This document shows, piece after piece, positions 24,824 through 33,530 of a stretch of 64,000 nucleotides of DNA. Under the pieces are notes generated by a model, which ran no database searches, was not told the origin of the DNA, and worked only from the letters and a program-made list of their open reading frames with translations. A program made the translations under genes and the position numbers. Within the stretch, counting starts at the first letter, position 1. The number at the start of each line of letters is the position of its first letter. The stretch spans positions 62,001-126,000 of the forward strand of contig CAMDZW010000007.1 in assembly GCA_945911015.1 (NCBI GenBank), written 5' to 3'. This DNA comes from an uncultured Propionibacteriaceae bacterium. Its GTDB lineage: Bacteria; Actinomycetota; Actinomycetes; Propionibacteriales; Propionibacteriaceae.

Positions 24824-25392
24824 TCGGAGCCAGCTGATTGTGCTCGACGCCAGCGCACCACGATCACAACCAACACCCCTGCGATCGCCAACACAGCCAC
24901 GGCAACACCGATCGGCACCGCCGGCACGGGCGATCCGGGTCGGAAGGCGGTCGGAGTGCGGGCTTCACCCAGGACAGCGACTACTTCATCGACCCTTTCC
25001 GGAGTTGCTGGGCCGCTCCCGTCGCACGCCATCACTCGGATCTTGGTGCCGTCCCGGGTCCCGAGCACGAGAACGTCGTCGTCGACTGCCCACTCGAGGC
25101 CACAGCTCGGACCGCTGCTGGCCGTGTAGACCCGGACCGGGTTCTTGTCGTCGCCGTGCCACAGGTGGGTCACTTCGATCTCCATGGCCACGTCCGACGA
25201 GGGCAAACCGGCCCGGTCGACCTCGACCACTCTGCCCCGCACGGCCAGGTCACTGTGGGGAGCTCGCTCGGTCAGATCGGCCGGCTCACAATCACAGGCG
25301 AAGGCAGGTTGAGCCGCTCGGAGCGGCGCCACGCCGACAGCCACACCGATGAGGAGTGCGACGGCGAAGACCATCCGGAGCAGGCGGATCAT
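24820..25392 (-). CDS. secreted, membrane-anchored NTR/TIMP-like protein (copy 2)
   Basis: A 190-residue paralogue of the next gene with the same architecture: a signal peptide ending near AFACDC, NTR-like strands (LAVRGRVVEVDR, MEIEVTHLWHG, SSGPSCGLEW) and a C-terminal membrane helix (VPIGVAVAVLAIAGVLVVIV) with a basic stop. ATG 25392 starts directly at the signal peptide. It is the first gene of the NTR-NTR-CrtA-like operon. The 99-base gap to the divergent exporter contains two copies of a palindromic motif. The pair probably arose by tandem duplication and has diverged strongly outside the cysteines. Confidence 0.7.
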   Translation of the reverse strand: MIRLLRMVFAVALLIGVAVGVAPLRAAQPAFACDCEPADLTERAPHSDLAVRGRVVEVDRAGLPSSDVAMEIEVTHLWHGDDKNPVRVYTASSGPSCGLEWAVDDDVLVLGTRDGTKIRVMACDGSGPATPERVDEVVAVLGEARTPTAFRPGSPVPAVPIGVAVAVLAIAGVLVVIVVRWRRAQSAGSE

Positions 25393-25418
25393 GGGTCCAT
25401 CATCACCCGATGCCGCTG

Positions 25419-25481
25419 TGCTGTCCAGCATTCCGGAGAGTGGCCAGTAGGCTCGGTCCGACCAGGACGTGCTGGACAGCG
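25419..25481. promoter_or_regulatory. two palindromic operator-like boxes in a divergent promoter
   Basis: TGCTG-TC-CAGCA (25419-25430) is a perfect palindrome. TGCTG-GA-CAGC(G) (25470-25481) is a second, nearly perfect copy. Together GCTGTCCAGCA and TGCTGGACAGC also form an exact 11-base inverted repeat 39 bases apart. They lie between the NTR operon and the MFS exporter, and the right copy abuts the exporter's ribosome-binding site GGAGGAA. Likely roles are two operators for one dimeric regulator, or an RNA hairpin masking the ribosome-binding site. No regulator gene is adjacent. Confidence 0.5.
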
Positions 25482-25491
25482 GAGGAATGAC

Positions 25492-26907
25492 GTGAGCGAG
25501 CCGGGTCGGAGTGCCGCTGGTGTGCCCCGGATCCTGATCGCCACCCTTGCCGCCGGCACCGTGCTCAACCCGCTGAACAGCTCGATGATCGCGGTGGCGC
25601 TGGTCCAACTGCAGGATGCCTTCTCGGTCGGGGTCGGTACGGTCACCTGGCTGGTCTCCGGGTTTTATGTGGCAGCGGCGGTCGGCCAACCTCTGATGGG
25701 ACGACTGGTGGATCAGTTCGGTGCTCGGCGGCTGTTCCTGGCCGGGCTGGTGCTGGTGCTGATGACCTCCGCCCTGACCCCGTTCGTCCCCGGCTTCTGG
25801 TGGCTGGTGGGCTTGCGCGCGGTCCAGGCACTCGGCACTTCGACCGCCTATCCGGCGGCGCTGGTCCTGATCCGCGCCGCGACTCCCGGTCGCGATGCAC
25901 CGGCGGGCGCGATGGGGGTGCTTGCCATGGCTGCCTCCACCTCAGCGGCACTCGGGCCAGTCCTGGGCGGAGTACTCATCTGGCTCGCCGGGTGGCAGGC
26001 GGTGTTTCTGGTGAACGTGCCGCTGACAGTCATCGGGCTGATCCTCGCCTGGCGGGTGCTGCCGCACACCTCCGCCTTGTCGGCACCGAAACCGACCGCC
26101 GCGTCAGCAAGCCCGATCGGTGGACTGCTTCGAGAGATCGACTTGCCCGGGATCGGGCTGTTCACGGCGACGATGGTCTCGTTGCTGTTGTTCCTGCTCT
26201 CATTCGGATCCGAGCCGCGGTGGTGGTGCCTTCCGGTGTGTGTGGCCGGGCTGGTCCTGCTCATCCTTCGCGAGCGTGCGGTGACCTCACCGTTTCTTGA
26301 CGTCCGGGGGCTGGCCAGCAATCCTGCGCTGGCCTCGGTGCTGGCCCAGCAGGCGACCATCCAGATCGTGTTCTACTCCGCATTCTTCTCGCTGCCGATG
26401 TGGCTGGAGTCGGTCCGCAATTTTGACACCGCAACGGCTGGACTGTTCATGTTGCCGATCGCGGGTCTGGGCGTCCTGACGATCCCCCTGGCGGCCCGCC
26501 TCATCGATCGCAGGGGTTCCCGAGCTGCACTCCTGGTGGGGTCGGTCGTCCTTCTCACAGCGACCGTGGGGATGCAATTCCTCGACGGCGCGACGCCGAT
26601 TCTGGTGATCGTTGCGGTCGCGGTCCTGTTCGGGATTCCCAATGGCTTCAACAATCTCGGTCTGCAGACCTCGCTCTACTCCGCCACGCCGACCGGGCGG
26701 ACCGGCTCCTCGGGCGGGCTGTTCCAGACCTTCCGTTATCTCGGTGCAATCAGCGCGACCGCGGTCATCGGGATGGTCTTCGGCCAGGAACTGGACAGCC
26801 ACAATCTGCACCAACTCGGATGGGTGATGAGTGGCGGAGCGATCGTCGTGTTGATCCTGGCGGTTCTGGTACGGCGTCCACCCGAGGACGCACCAACGTC
26901 TCCGTGA
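25492..26907 (+). CDS. DHA2-type MFS drug exporter
   Basis: A 471-residue major facilitator of the DHA2 (14-helix) drug:H+ antiporter group. The N-terminal motif [17 protein letters not shown] includes the family's D1-like segment (normally LDxTIVNVALP). [16 protein letters not shown] is motif A, and [20 protein letters not shown] is motif C followed by the W-x-FL signature. GGAGGAA 5 bases before GTG 25492 fixes the start. Expression may be controlled by the paired palindromes at 25419-25481. The substrate is unknown but probably a hydrophobic toxic compound. Confidence 0.87.
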   Translation: MSEPGRSAAGVPRILIATLAAGTVLNPLNSSMIAVALVQLQDAFSVGVGTVTWLVSGFYVAAAVGQPLMGRLVDQFGARRLFLAGLVLVLMTSALTPFVPGFWWLVGLRAVQALGTSTAYPAALVLIRAATPGRDAPAGAMGVLAMAASTSAALGPVLGGVLIWLAGWQAVFLVNVPLTVIGLILAWRVLPHTSALSAPKPTAASASPIGGLLREIDLPGIGLFTATMVSLLLFLLSFGSEPRWWCLPVCVAGLVLLILRERAVTSPFLDVRGLASNPALASVLAQQATIQIVFYSAFFSLPMWLESVRNFDTATAGLFMLPIAGLGVLTIPLAARLIDRRGSRAALLVGSVVLLTATVGMQFLDGATPILVIVAVAVLFGIPNGFNNLGLQTSLYSATPTGRTGSSGGLFQTFRYLGAISATAVIGMVFGQELDSHNLHQLGWVMSGGAIVVLILAVLVRRPPEDAPTSP

Positions 26908-26947
26908 CCCCGCAACCTGCGACCTCTTCGACACGCCGGAGCCGAGT

Positions 26948-26974
26948 TTGCCTCGGGCCAGGAATAGGCATAAT
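26948..26974 (+). promoter_or_regulatory. candidate promoter of ahpC-ahpF
   Basis: TTGCCT (26948-26953) and CATAAT (26969-26974) are 15 bases apart, short but the best sigma-70-like pair upstream of ahpC. The downstream AATCTGGAATCAATCAAGATT (26972-26992) is an imperfect inverted repeat that could be an oxidative-stress regulator site. The leader would be about 110 bases. Confidence 0.4.
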
Positions 26975-27088
26975 CTGGAATCAATCAAGATTCGGGGTGG
27001 ATCTGAGGTCCATCCGGGTTCCTTGCACGGGCGCGGTCGGACCAGCACCCCGGACTCTCTTCCGGAACGAGCAAGGAGATCCTCGCGC

Positions 27089-27652
27089 ATGTCCATGATC
27101 AACCAGACCGTCGGTGAGTGGAAGGCGACCGCCTTCGTCAATGGCGAGTTCAAGGACTACTCGTCGGCCGATGTTGCCGGGAAGTGGGCCATCTATTTCT
27201 TCTACCCGGCCGACTTCACCTTCGTCTGCCCCACCGAGTTGGGCGACCTGGCTGACCATCACGACGAGCTCGCCGCTCTCGGGGTCGAGGTGTTCTCGGT
27301 CTCCACCGACACCCACTTCACCCACAAGGCATGGCACGCCTCGTCGGACACGATCAACAAGATCACCTACCCGATGCTCGGTGACCCGACCCACGCCATC
27401 TCGCGCGAGTTCGATGTCCTCCGCGAGGACGAGGGCCTGGCCAACCGCGGCACCTTCCTGGTCGACCCCGACGGCGTCGTACAGTTCTTCGAGATCACTG
27501 CCGAGGGCATCGGCCGCAACGCCGCCGAGCTGGTCCGCAAGGTCAAGGCCGCTCAGTATGTGCGCAACCACCCGGGCGAGGTCTGCCCGGCCAAGTGGGA
27601 AGAGGGCGAGGACACCCTGGCCCCGTCGTTCGACCTCGTGGGCAAGATCTGA
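27089..27652 (+). CDS. ahpC: alkyl hydroperoxide reductase subunit C (2-Cys peroxiredoxin)
   Basis: A 187-residue peroxiredoxin of the AhpC/Prx1 group. The peroxidatic cysteine is in [17 protein letters not shown] and the resolving cysteine in [13 protein letters not shown]. It reduces hydrogen peroxide, organic peroxides and peroxynitrite in the cytosol, and is re-reduced by AhpF. AAGGAG 10 bases before ATG 27089 supports the start. The stop overlaps the ahpF start as TGATG, so the pair is coupled. This resembles the enteric-type AhpC/AhpF couple rather than the mycobacterial AhpC/AhpD pair. Confidence 0.96.
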   Translation: MSMINQTVGEWKATAFVNGEFKDYSSADVAGKWAIYFFYPADFTFVCPTELGDLADHHDELAALGVEVFSVSTDTHFTHKAWHASSDTINKITYPMLGDPTHAISREFDVLREDEGLANRGTFLVDPDGVVQFFEITAEGIGRNAAELVRKVKAAQYVRNHPGEVCPAKWEEGEDTLAPSFDLVGKI

Positions 27653-29235
27653 TGCTTGACCCGACCTCGCTCGAGCAGCTCAGCTCTGTCCTGACCAACC
27701 TGCGCGCACCCATCGAGCTTGTCAGCACCCTGAACGAGTCCCCCAAGGCCGTCCAGATGGCTGAGCTGCTCGACGAGGTCGCCACCACCTCACCCAACGT
27801 GACCCACCTGCGCACCGGGAACGACACGCGTTGTCCGTCCTTCCGGATCGTGCGCACCGGCACCGATGTCGAGGTGACCTTCGCCGGGTCTCCACTGGGA
27901 CACGAGTTCCCGTCGTTGATGTTGGCGATGCTCCACGTCAGTGGGCATCCGCCGAAGATCGACGCCGACACCGCCGAGCAGATCGCAGCCCTTGACGTCG
28001 ACCTCCACTTCGAGACGTATCTGTCGTTGAGCTGCCAGAACTGCCCCGATGTCGTCCAGTCGCTCAACATCTTGAGCGTGCTGAACCCTCGGATCACCCA
28101 CACCGCGATCGAGGGAGGCACCTTCGAGGACGAGATCGCCGATCGCAACATCCAGGCGGTCCCGACGGTCTACCTCAACGGGGAACTGTTCGGCAGCGGC
28201 CGGATGTCGCTGACCGACATCCTGTCCAAGGTCGACAGCGGACATGAGGCCCGGGCAGCTGCCCAGCTGTCCGAGCGGGACCCGTACGAGGTCCTGGTCG
28301 TCGGTGGCGGTCCGGCCGGAGCAGCGGCAGCGCTCTACACCGCACGCAAGGGCATCCGCACCGGCATCATCACCGATCGGTTCGGCGGCCAACTGCTCGA
28401 CACCATGGCCATCGAGAACTACCCCTCGATCACCCACACCGAAGGCCCCAAGATGGCCGCTGACCTCCAGCAGCACATCCAGGCCTATGACGTCGACGTG
28501 ATCACCTCGGTCCAGGCTTCGCGTCTGGTCCCGGCGGAGTCGACCGGTGGGCTGCACACCATCGAGCTCACCAACGGCGCCCAGCTGACCAGTCGGTCAG
28601 TGGTGGTGGCCTCGGGGGCGCGCTGGCGCACCATGGACGTCCCTGGCGAGCAGGAGTACCGCAATGCCGGTGTGACCTTCTGCCCGCACTGCGACGGTCC
28701 CCTGTTCAAGGGCAAGCGTGTCGCAGTGATCGGTGGTGGCAACTCCGGCGTCGAGGCGGCGATCGACCTGGCCGGTCTCGTCGGACACGTCACCGTCGTG
28801 GAGTTCCTGGACCAGATGCGCGCCGATCAGGTGCTGCAGGACAAGCTGCGCAGCCTGGCCAATGTGGACGTGCTGCTGGGTCGACGCACCACCGAAGTGC
28901 TCGGCGACGGCACCCGGGTGACCGGCCTGGCCCACGCCCCACGCGATGGTGGAGAAGCCGTCGTCACCGAGCTCGACGGAGTGTTCGTCCAGATCGGTCT
29001 GCTTCCCAACACCGAGTGGGTGGCAGATGTCTTGGATCGCAATGAGCACGGCGAAATCCTGATCGACGGCCGGGGTGCGACCAATGTCCCCGGAGTCTTC
29101 GCCGCTGGTGACTGCACGACGATCTCGTACAAGCAGATCACCACCGCCAGTGGATCCGGAGCGACAGCGGCACTGACCGCTTTCGATCATCTGATCCGCT
29201 CGTCGGTCGACGACGGTGCCCTCGTGGACGCCTGA
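27652..29235 (+). CDS. ahpF: alkyl hydroperoxide reductase subunit F
   Basis: A 527-residue flavoprotein disulfide reductase. Residues 1-195 are the tandem thioredoxin-fold N-terminal domain with one redox CxxC (LSCQNCPDV). Residues 210-527 are the thioredoxin-reductase-like part, with the FAD site VVGGGPAGAAAALYTA, the redox pair CPHCDGP and the NADH site VAVIGGGNSGVEAA. It transfers electrons from NADH through FAD and the two disulfides to AhpC. ATG 27652 overlaps the ahpC stop by one base. A strong hairpin follows the gene, ending the operon. Confidence 0.96.
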   Translation: MLDPTSLEQLSSVLTNLRAPIELVSTLNESPKAVQMAELLDEVATTSPNVTHLRTGNDTRCPSFRIVRTGTDVEVTFAGSPLGHEFPSLMLAMLHVSGHPPKIDADTAEQIAALDVDLHFETYLSLSCQNCPDVVQSLNILSVLNPRITHTAIEGGTFEDEIADRNIQAVPTVYLNGELFGSGRMSLTDILSKVDSGHEARAAAQLSERDPYEVLVVGGGPAGAAAALYTARKGIRTGIITDRFGGQLLDTMAIENYPSITHTEGPKMAADLQQHIQAYDVDVITSVQASRLVPAESTGGLHTIELTNGAQLTSRSVVVASGARWRTMDVPGEQEYRNAGVTFCPHCDGPLFKGKRVAVIGGGNSGVEAAIDLAGLVGHVTVVEFLDQMRADQVLQDKLRSLANVDVLLGRRTTEVLGDGTRVTGLAHAPRDGGEAVVTELDGVFVQIGLLPNTEWVADVLDRNEHGEILIDGRGATNVPGVFAAGDCTTISYKQITTASGSGATAALTAFDHLIRSSVDDGALVDA

Positions 29236-29255
29236 GCCACCGCACCACACCAGTT

Positions 29256-29293
29256 CGAGGGGCGTCCCGCACACCGCGGGGGGCCCCTCGTTT
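29256..29293 (+). terminator. rho-independent terminator after ahpF
   Basis: CGAGGGGCGTCCCGC and GCGGGGGGCCCCTCG pair over 15 positions with one two-base mismatch and a short ACAC-containing loop, followed by TTTG. It starts 21 bases after the ahpF stop. Confidence 0.8.
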
Positions 29294-29423
29294 GTCATCA
29301 TCTCCGCGCTGTACCTGCATGGCTCCTGACCCGACAGCAAGCTCATCGTGGCCGACGAGGGCCAGGGCGGTCCGACAATGGTAGGCCTTTGGAGCCGGGC
29401 CAACAGTCGTCTCGCAGACGGGT

Positions 29424-29978
29424 TCAACCATGAGGTGCCAGCGACAATGTGAACCGACGGCACACGTGAACGCGGTGGTACTTCTGGCGCAGACGTTGCT
29501 GCTCGCTGAGGGTTGCATGGCAGTACGCCAGCAACGGCTTACTCAGCCCGCCAGGTGCCATGAATCCTTCGGCGCTTTCGTCGTAGCTCTTGTGCACGTG
29601 CAGGTAGTGCTCGGACTCGGTGAACCCGTTGTTGCGGTACCAACGCAGCGCCGGCGCGTCGTCACGAGTCCACGCATCCAACATCCTCACCGCCCCAGGG
29701 AGTCGGCGGCGCCCCTCCCTGAGAAGGCGAGCTGCGATTCCTGCGTTGCGGTGGTCGGGGTGTACAACGATCGTGTTGATCGTGGCCAGGTCTCCGGTGA
29801 TCTCGATGTCGCAGATCCCGACGACCACCTCACAGTGCAGGGCCACGAGCTGGATCTGACTCGTGTCCGGTCGCTCGTTCCACACATCGTCGTAGTAGCT
29901 GGTGTCGAGGAACCCGAGGACGCGGCAGCGCAGCCAACTCGTCCGATGAGCAGGGTCGTAGTCGACGATAGTGGTCAT
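29424..29978 (-). CDS. GNAT family N-acetyltransferase
   Basis: A 184-residue protein with a GNAT fold. The acetyl-CoA pyrophosphate loop is HPDHRNAGIAARLL (R/Q-x-x-G-x-A/G type), preceded by the LATINTIVVHP strand and followed by LRWYRNNGFTESEHY, the usual C-terminal substrate strand. A C-terminal tail after about residue 135 is extra. ATG 29978 has GGAG upstream on its strand. The substrate is unknown. It stands alone at the left edge of the accessory region. Confidence 0.82.
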   Translation of the reverse strand: MTTIVDYDPAHRTSWLRCRVLGFLDTSYYDDVWNERPDTSQIQLVALHCEVVVGICDIEITGDLATINTIVVHPDHRNAGIAARLLREGRRRLPGAVRMLDAWTRDDAPALRWYRNNGFTESEHYLHVHKSYDESAEGFMAPGGLSKPLLAYCHATLSEQQRLRQKYHRVHVCRRFTLSLAPHG

Positions 29979-30138
29979 GGTTCGTACTCCTGTTCCGTCT
30001 TTGGGGCGTGCAAGGAACACCCACCCATGTGGTCGGCAGCCGGTCACCCGGCAACTCAGGAGATGAACACAAGCCGAGAGTAGCGGTCAGAGCTGCGCGG
30101 CGGCAACGGCTAATCGCCGGGCAGCAGTCCGTGTTCAC

Positions 30139-30168
30139 CTGAGGGTGCGCTCTTCCCACGACCCTCAG
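30139..30168 (-). terminator. hairpin downstream of the DUF402 gene
   Basis: CTGAGGGT (30139-30146) and ACCCTCAG (30161-30168) are a perfect 8-base inverted repeat, 34 bases past the DUF402 stop on the minus strand. There is no T-run, so it is only a possible terminator. Confidence 0.3.
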
Positions 30169-30201
30169 CAGACGGTTGTTACAGCCTCCCGGTCCAACGC
30201 C

Positions 30202-30807
30202 TCACACCTCGAGGTGCCAGGTCGATCGGGTGAGTCGAGCGACCGAGGGAACGTCACCGACGTCCCAATGCTCAACGGGCAGCGCACGCGGAGCCCTCCC
30301 GACGGTGTCAAGGTCGAAGTCATGGACCAACGACTCGACGCGACCTGACTCGATCCAGCTGATGAGCCGCTCAAGGCCTCTCTCGGCGCGGTGAGCCTCA
30401 CCTGCAGAGATCAGACCCGCGACGATGGCCTGCTCGAACTCTTCCTGATCCGCGACCCAGTAGCTTCCGTCGGTACGGACCAGGACGTCGAGGAAGAGAT
30501 CAACAGCAGAGACGTCCTGGTCGACACGGACCATGGGCGTGGCAATGTCACAGTTGATCGCGAAGGGAGTGCCAGGCGGGCCTGGCTGGATCAGGGTGCC
30601 AGCACGATCGAAAGTCGCGTTGATCTTGAACCACTCGTCGGCGAACGCGAAGTGACGAAGGATCAGATCCTCAGTCATCGTCTCGTACGGTGACGCCTGT
30701 CTGGTCTGTGAGACCCAGGTCGACTCGTCGTTGAACACCGTCCCCAAGTCCGGATATCTGAAGCAGCGGACCGAGTCTTCATCGGGATGGAAGTCAAAGT
30801 CCCTCAA
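30202..30807 (-). CDS. DUF402 domain protein
   Basis: A 201-residue protein of the DUF402 (FomD-like) family. The signature is DLFLDVLVRTDGSYWVADQE followed by the helix EQAIVAGLISAGEAHRAERG. FomD-type members hydrolyse nucleotide-linked phosphonate intermediates, and related proteins act on nucleoside di/triphosphates with divalent metal. Which reaction applies here is unknown. The start is a TTG at 30807, with TAGGGT 7 bases upstream (possible leaderless promoter). It is divergent from the methyltransferase gene. Confidence 0.7.
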   Translation of the reverse strand: MRDFDFHPDEDSVRCFRYPDLGTVFNDESTWVSQTRQASPYETMTEDLILRHFAFADEWFKINATFDRAGTLIQPGPPGTPFAINCDIATPMVRVDQDVSAVDLFLDVLVRTDGSYWVADQEEFEQAIVAGLISAGEAHRAERGLERLISWIESGRVESLVHDFDLDTVGRAPRALPVEHWDVGDVPSVARLTRSTWHLEV

Positions 30808-30861
30808 CCGGTCGACCCTACGTCAGTCAGGCCCCAGTGAGACCCGTGACAGACTCAGAGG

Positions 30862-31629
30862 ATGGCATATGGTCCCGGCTTTGCCGCCTTCTATGACGTG
30901 TACTGGCGTTCCTTCGGCGAGGACAATGGTCGGCGAGTCCTGGACTGGTTCACCAGCGCTCACCCGCAGTCGGGTCGGCGCGTTCTCGATCTCTGCTGCG
31001 GCACGGGATCCTCGTCCGCTGCCTTTGTGGCCCAGGGATGGAGAGTCGTCGGTGTCGACCTCTCCCCCGAGATGGTGTCCATCGCACAAGCACGGACCAA
31101 CCCTGACGTTCACGGAGAGGCGACCTATCTCGTAGGCGATGTTGCAAAACTCGACCTTGGATCTGTCGACGAGTTCGATCTGATCATCAGTCTGTACGAC
31201 TCGCTCAACCACCTCCCCGACCTTGAGGCCCTGGAGGCGGCACTGACAACCGCTCGCACATACGCCCGTCCCGGCGCTGCCCTCGTCTTCGATCTCAACA
31301 CCGAAACAGGCATCCGATCATGGGAGGCGACAACCATGGTGTTCGACGACGACACGGGCACCCTGGTCGCGCAGGGCCACTACGACGAAGACACCGGCGA
31401 GGCACGAATAGATCTCATCGGGTACACGCGTCGCACCGACGGAGCCTTCGATCGGTTCACCGAGTCCGCAAGCGAACGAGCTTTCGACATGCAGGACGTC
31501 GTCAGGGCCATCGAGAGATCCGGCTGGACCCAGGTTCGGCTCACGACCTACGACCGCTTGTCCGAAACATCGGCCGCCGCAACCACCCTGCCGCGAGTAA
31601 CCGTCGTGGCAGTCAACCCCGCGACTTAG
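30862..31629 (+). CDS. class I SAM-dependent methyltransferase
   Basis: A 255-residue Rossmann-fold methyltransferase. Motif I is VLDLCCGTGSSSAAF, followed by the acidic end of strand 2 (VVGVDLSPEMV), motif II around LDLGSVDEFDLIISLYDSLN and motif III in GAALVFDLNT. The C-terminal half is beta-rich, as in the small-molecule methyltransferases of this group. The ATG is preceded by CAGAGG almost directly, so initiation is either by a very close Shine-Dalgarno or leaderless. The substrate is unknown. Confidence 0.85.
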   Translation: MAYGPGFAAFYDVYWRSFGEDNGRRVLDWFTSAHPQSGRRVLDLCCGTGSSSAAFVAQGWRVVGVDLSPEMVSIAQARTNPDVHGEATYLVGDVAKLDLGSVDEFDLIISLYDSLNHLPDLEALEAALTTARTYARPGAALVFDLNTETGIRSWEATTMVFDDDTGTLVAQGHYDEDTGEARIDLIGYTRRTDGAFDRFTESASERAFDMQDVVRAIERSGWTQVRLTTYDRLSETSAAATTLPRVTVVAVNPAT

Positions 31630-32798
31630 CGGATCAGGATCGGCCAATCCGTTGCACCGAGGCCCGTCGAGGCCACAATGGCGCTACGTCCGTACGAGCG
31701 TCAATCACGAGTCTCGGCCAGGAACCGACCTGAGCGCTGCGACCCATGCAAGCACGGCATCTACGAGTTCCGGAACTGCGACATCGGTATCCAGCGGTCA
31801 AGTCCCAGGCAGTGGTGTCACCGTTTCGTGATCCTCTTCGGGCTGGTTGGTCACCGCCGCTCGACGTTGGCCAGTGCGCCTGTGTACCGGTGCCCCAGGA
31901 CGCCACTCGCGGCGACACCAAGCTGCTGGCCGAGTACGACCCGGCCTGCCCAGAGCGCAGCCAGCATCGCTGGGACCCCGTATGCAGGAGTGCATCTCGC
32001 GCCCCGAGGACGACACACAGGAAGAGAAGGCCGCCGACCAGGAGGCAGACCTGTCCCCTAGCCCGGGACTGTATCGAGAGTCGGGACACCCGCTGGTGCG
32101 GTACCTTGGCCGACGCCGACAAGCTGCAGGCCACGATCGAGGCTGTACGGGGCTGGGCCGACGCTGCTTCGTGCAGCGAGTCGGATCACAAGACCTAGCA
32201 GGCCGGTGTCGATGTTCGCGAAATTCTGGAGAGAAAGTATGATCCACCAACCGTCCACCGCGCCCCATGATGAGGGTGTTACCGTCGAGCCGGCCCACAC
32301 CGACGGCTGCCGTGGCGCAGACCCGGATGAACCCTGCTTCTGCCTGAGGCCGGCCCGCAACTGCACCCCTGTGCGACACTCGGCACGTTCATCGAGCAGG
32401 TTCGCGCTCTGGGGAGCCTGAGGTTCCCGCCGAGGGCGCTGCCCAATCCTCAGTAATCATCAACCAGAGACAGCCGGTGTGCCCAAGAGTTGACAGACCC
32501 AAAGACACAGTGGACAACAGCGGCGGGGCGAGTGCGCACGGTTGGCAACGAGGTGGCCTACTTCCACCGCCCGCGGACCAGCAACGGACTCGTCGAGGAC
32601 CGAACGGTCGCCTCAGGCACCTCCACACTGACCTTCCGCAACTTCATGATCCTTATAACATACGCTCGTGTCGACACGGACAGATTAAGACCCGATTGGC
32701 ACTTCAGTTCCCGAAGTGTTCAACTTCAATTACCCCGAGACCAACCTCGTCTCAAATTATGGACACTCTCTGGCTTGCGCCACACATTACGACCTATT
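31630..32798. other. 1.17 kb stretch without a convincing gene
   Basis: No frame has a recognisable complete protein. On the minus strand at about 31850-32080, a hydrophobic segment (VCLLVGGLLFLCVVLGARDA) runs in one frame and a plausible continuation (GVPAMLAALWAGRVVLGQQL) in another. This suggests a decayed small membrane protein. One short ORF with a good ribosome-binding site (32239) is listed separately. GC content falls from about 32640 onward, marking the left side of a foreign segment. Confidence 0.5.
32239..32421 (+). CDS. possible 60-residue cysteine-containing small protein
   Basis: ATG 32239 is preceded by GGAGAGAAAGT, an ideal ribosome-binding site and spacing. The product has four cysteines in DGCRGADPDEPCFCLRPARN and no membrane segment. 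I know no homologue. It lies inside an otherwise decayed stretch, so it may be a chance ORF. Confidence 0.25.
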   Translation: MIHQPSTAPHDEGVTVEPAHTDGCRGADPDEPCFCLRPARNCTPVRHSARSSSRFALWGA

Positions 32799-33512
32799 AT
32801 GAAAGTCATGGACACAAAGACGCGATCCAAACTCGGACTCCGCCGAACAGTCAGCTGCATAGCCGCAGCGATCGCGCTAATGTTTGGCTTGATGCACTCA
32901 AGTGTTGCACAGGCGGACACAACGATCATCAAGCTGAGCGCCGCCGAGATCCAAGAGATTGAGCAGAAATACGCGGATGCGGGTGTCGACCCCAGTGTGA
33001 CACGAGGCATCATCGACCGTTTCCAGAAGGGAATCATTCCACTCTCCGATACCGGCGCAGACCCCGTGGACGAGCACGAAGAATCAAAGCACGGAGTAAC
33101 CAAGACGGTCGCCACCTACGCAGATGACTCCATCTCCATCACGACACGCCCCAACTTTGATGCGCTTGACCCAGGGCTCGTTCAACCGCTAAATTTCGAG
33201 GGGTGTGAGTTCGTCCAAGGGATCCTGGGAAAGCACTTCGGTTGTCTAGTTACAGCGTGGACCCTGAGTATGTATCTGGAGTACAAGTTCGACTACACCT
33301 ACAAGAACGGCGTGAGTAACATCACCTCATAGTGCTGCCCATTTGCTTCTTTCGTCGGCGGAACCTTCAGCAACGGAAAGTTCACGAGAATCAATTCGAA
33401 CACTATTCGCTACCAAGGAGACTGGACCTACGATGGCCTCGCCGGGTCAACCCGCTATCTCCAAGTTAACGTCAGCCACTCCGGCCACGTGTCAACGATC
33501 CGCAGCTGGTAG
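32799..33512 (+). pseudogene. secreted protein of unknown family, interrupted by in-frame TAG
   Basis: The reading frame from ATG 32799 (or 32808) encodes a basic N-terminus and a hydrophobic signal peptide ending near SVAQADTT, followed by a soluble domain with two spaced cysteines (EGCEFVQGILGKHFGCLV). Codon 178 (33330-33332) is TAG. The same frame then continues for 59 codons with protein-like sequence (FVGGTFSNGKFTRINS, IRYQGDWTYDGLAGSTRY) to a second TAG at 33510. The 237-residue ancestor was therefore probably cut by one nonsense change, or the stop is read through. GC is visibly lower than the surroundings, pointing to horizontal transfer. A small membrane protein gene follows after 18 bases, as in some secreted-peptide/immunity arrangements, which is speculation. 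Confidence 0.6.
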
Positions 33513-33530
33513 TATTAGGAACTGGTTCTC

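Noticed and set aside
23538-25392. Carotenoid biosynthesis locus
   Set aside because: Only the CrtA-like fold is present; no crtE, crtB or crtI genes are nearby.
29430-30083. 217-codon plus-strand frame opposite the GNAT gene
   Set aside because: It is the antisense of a protein with a clear acetyl-CoA loop; composition is not protein-like.
31634-32134. 166-codon minus-strand ORF as an intact gene
   Set aside because: Only a short hydrophobic part looks coding and its continuation is in another frame; treated as possible decay.
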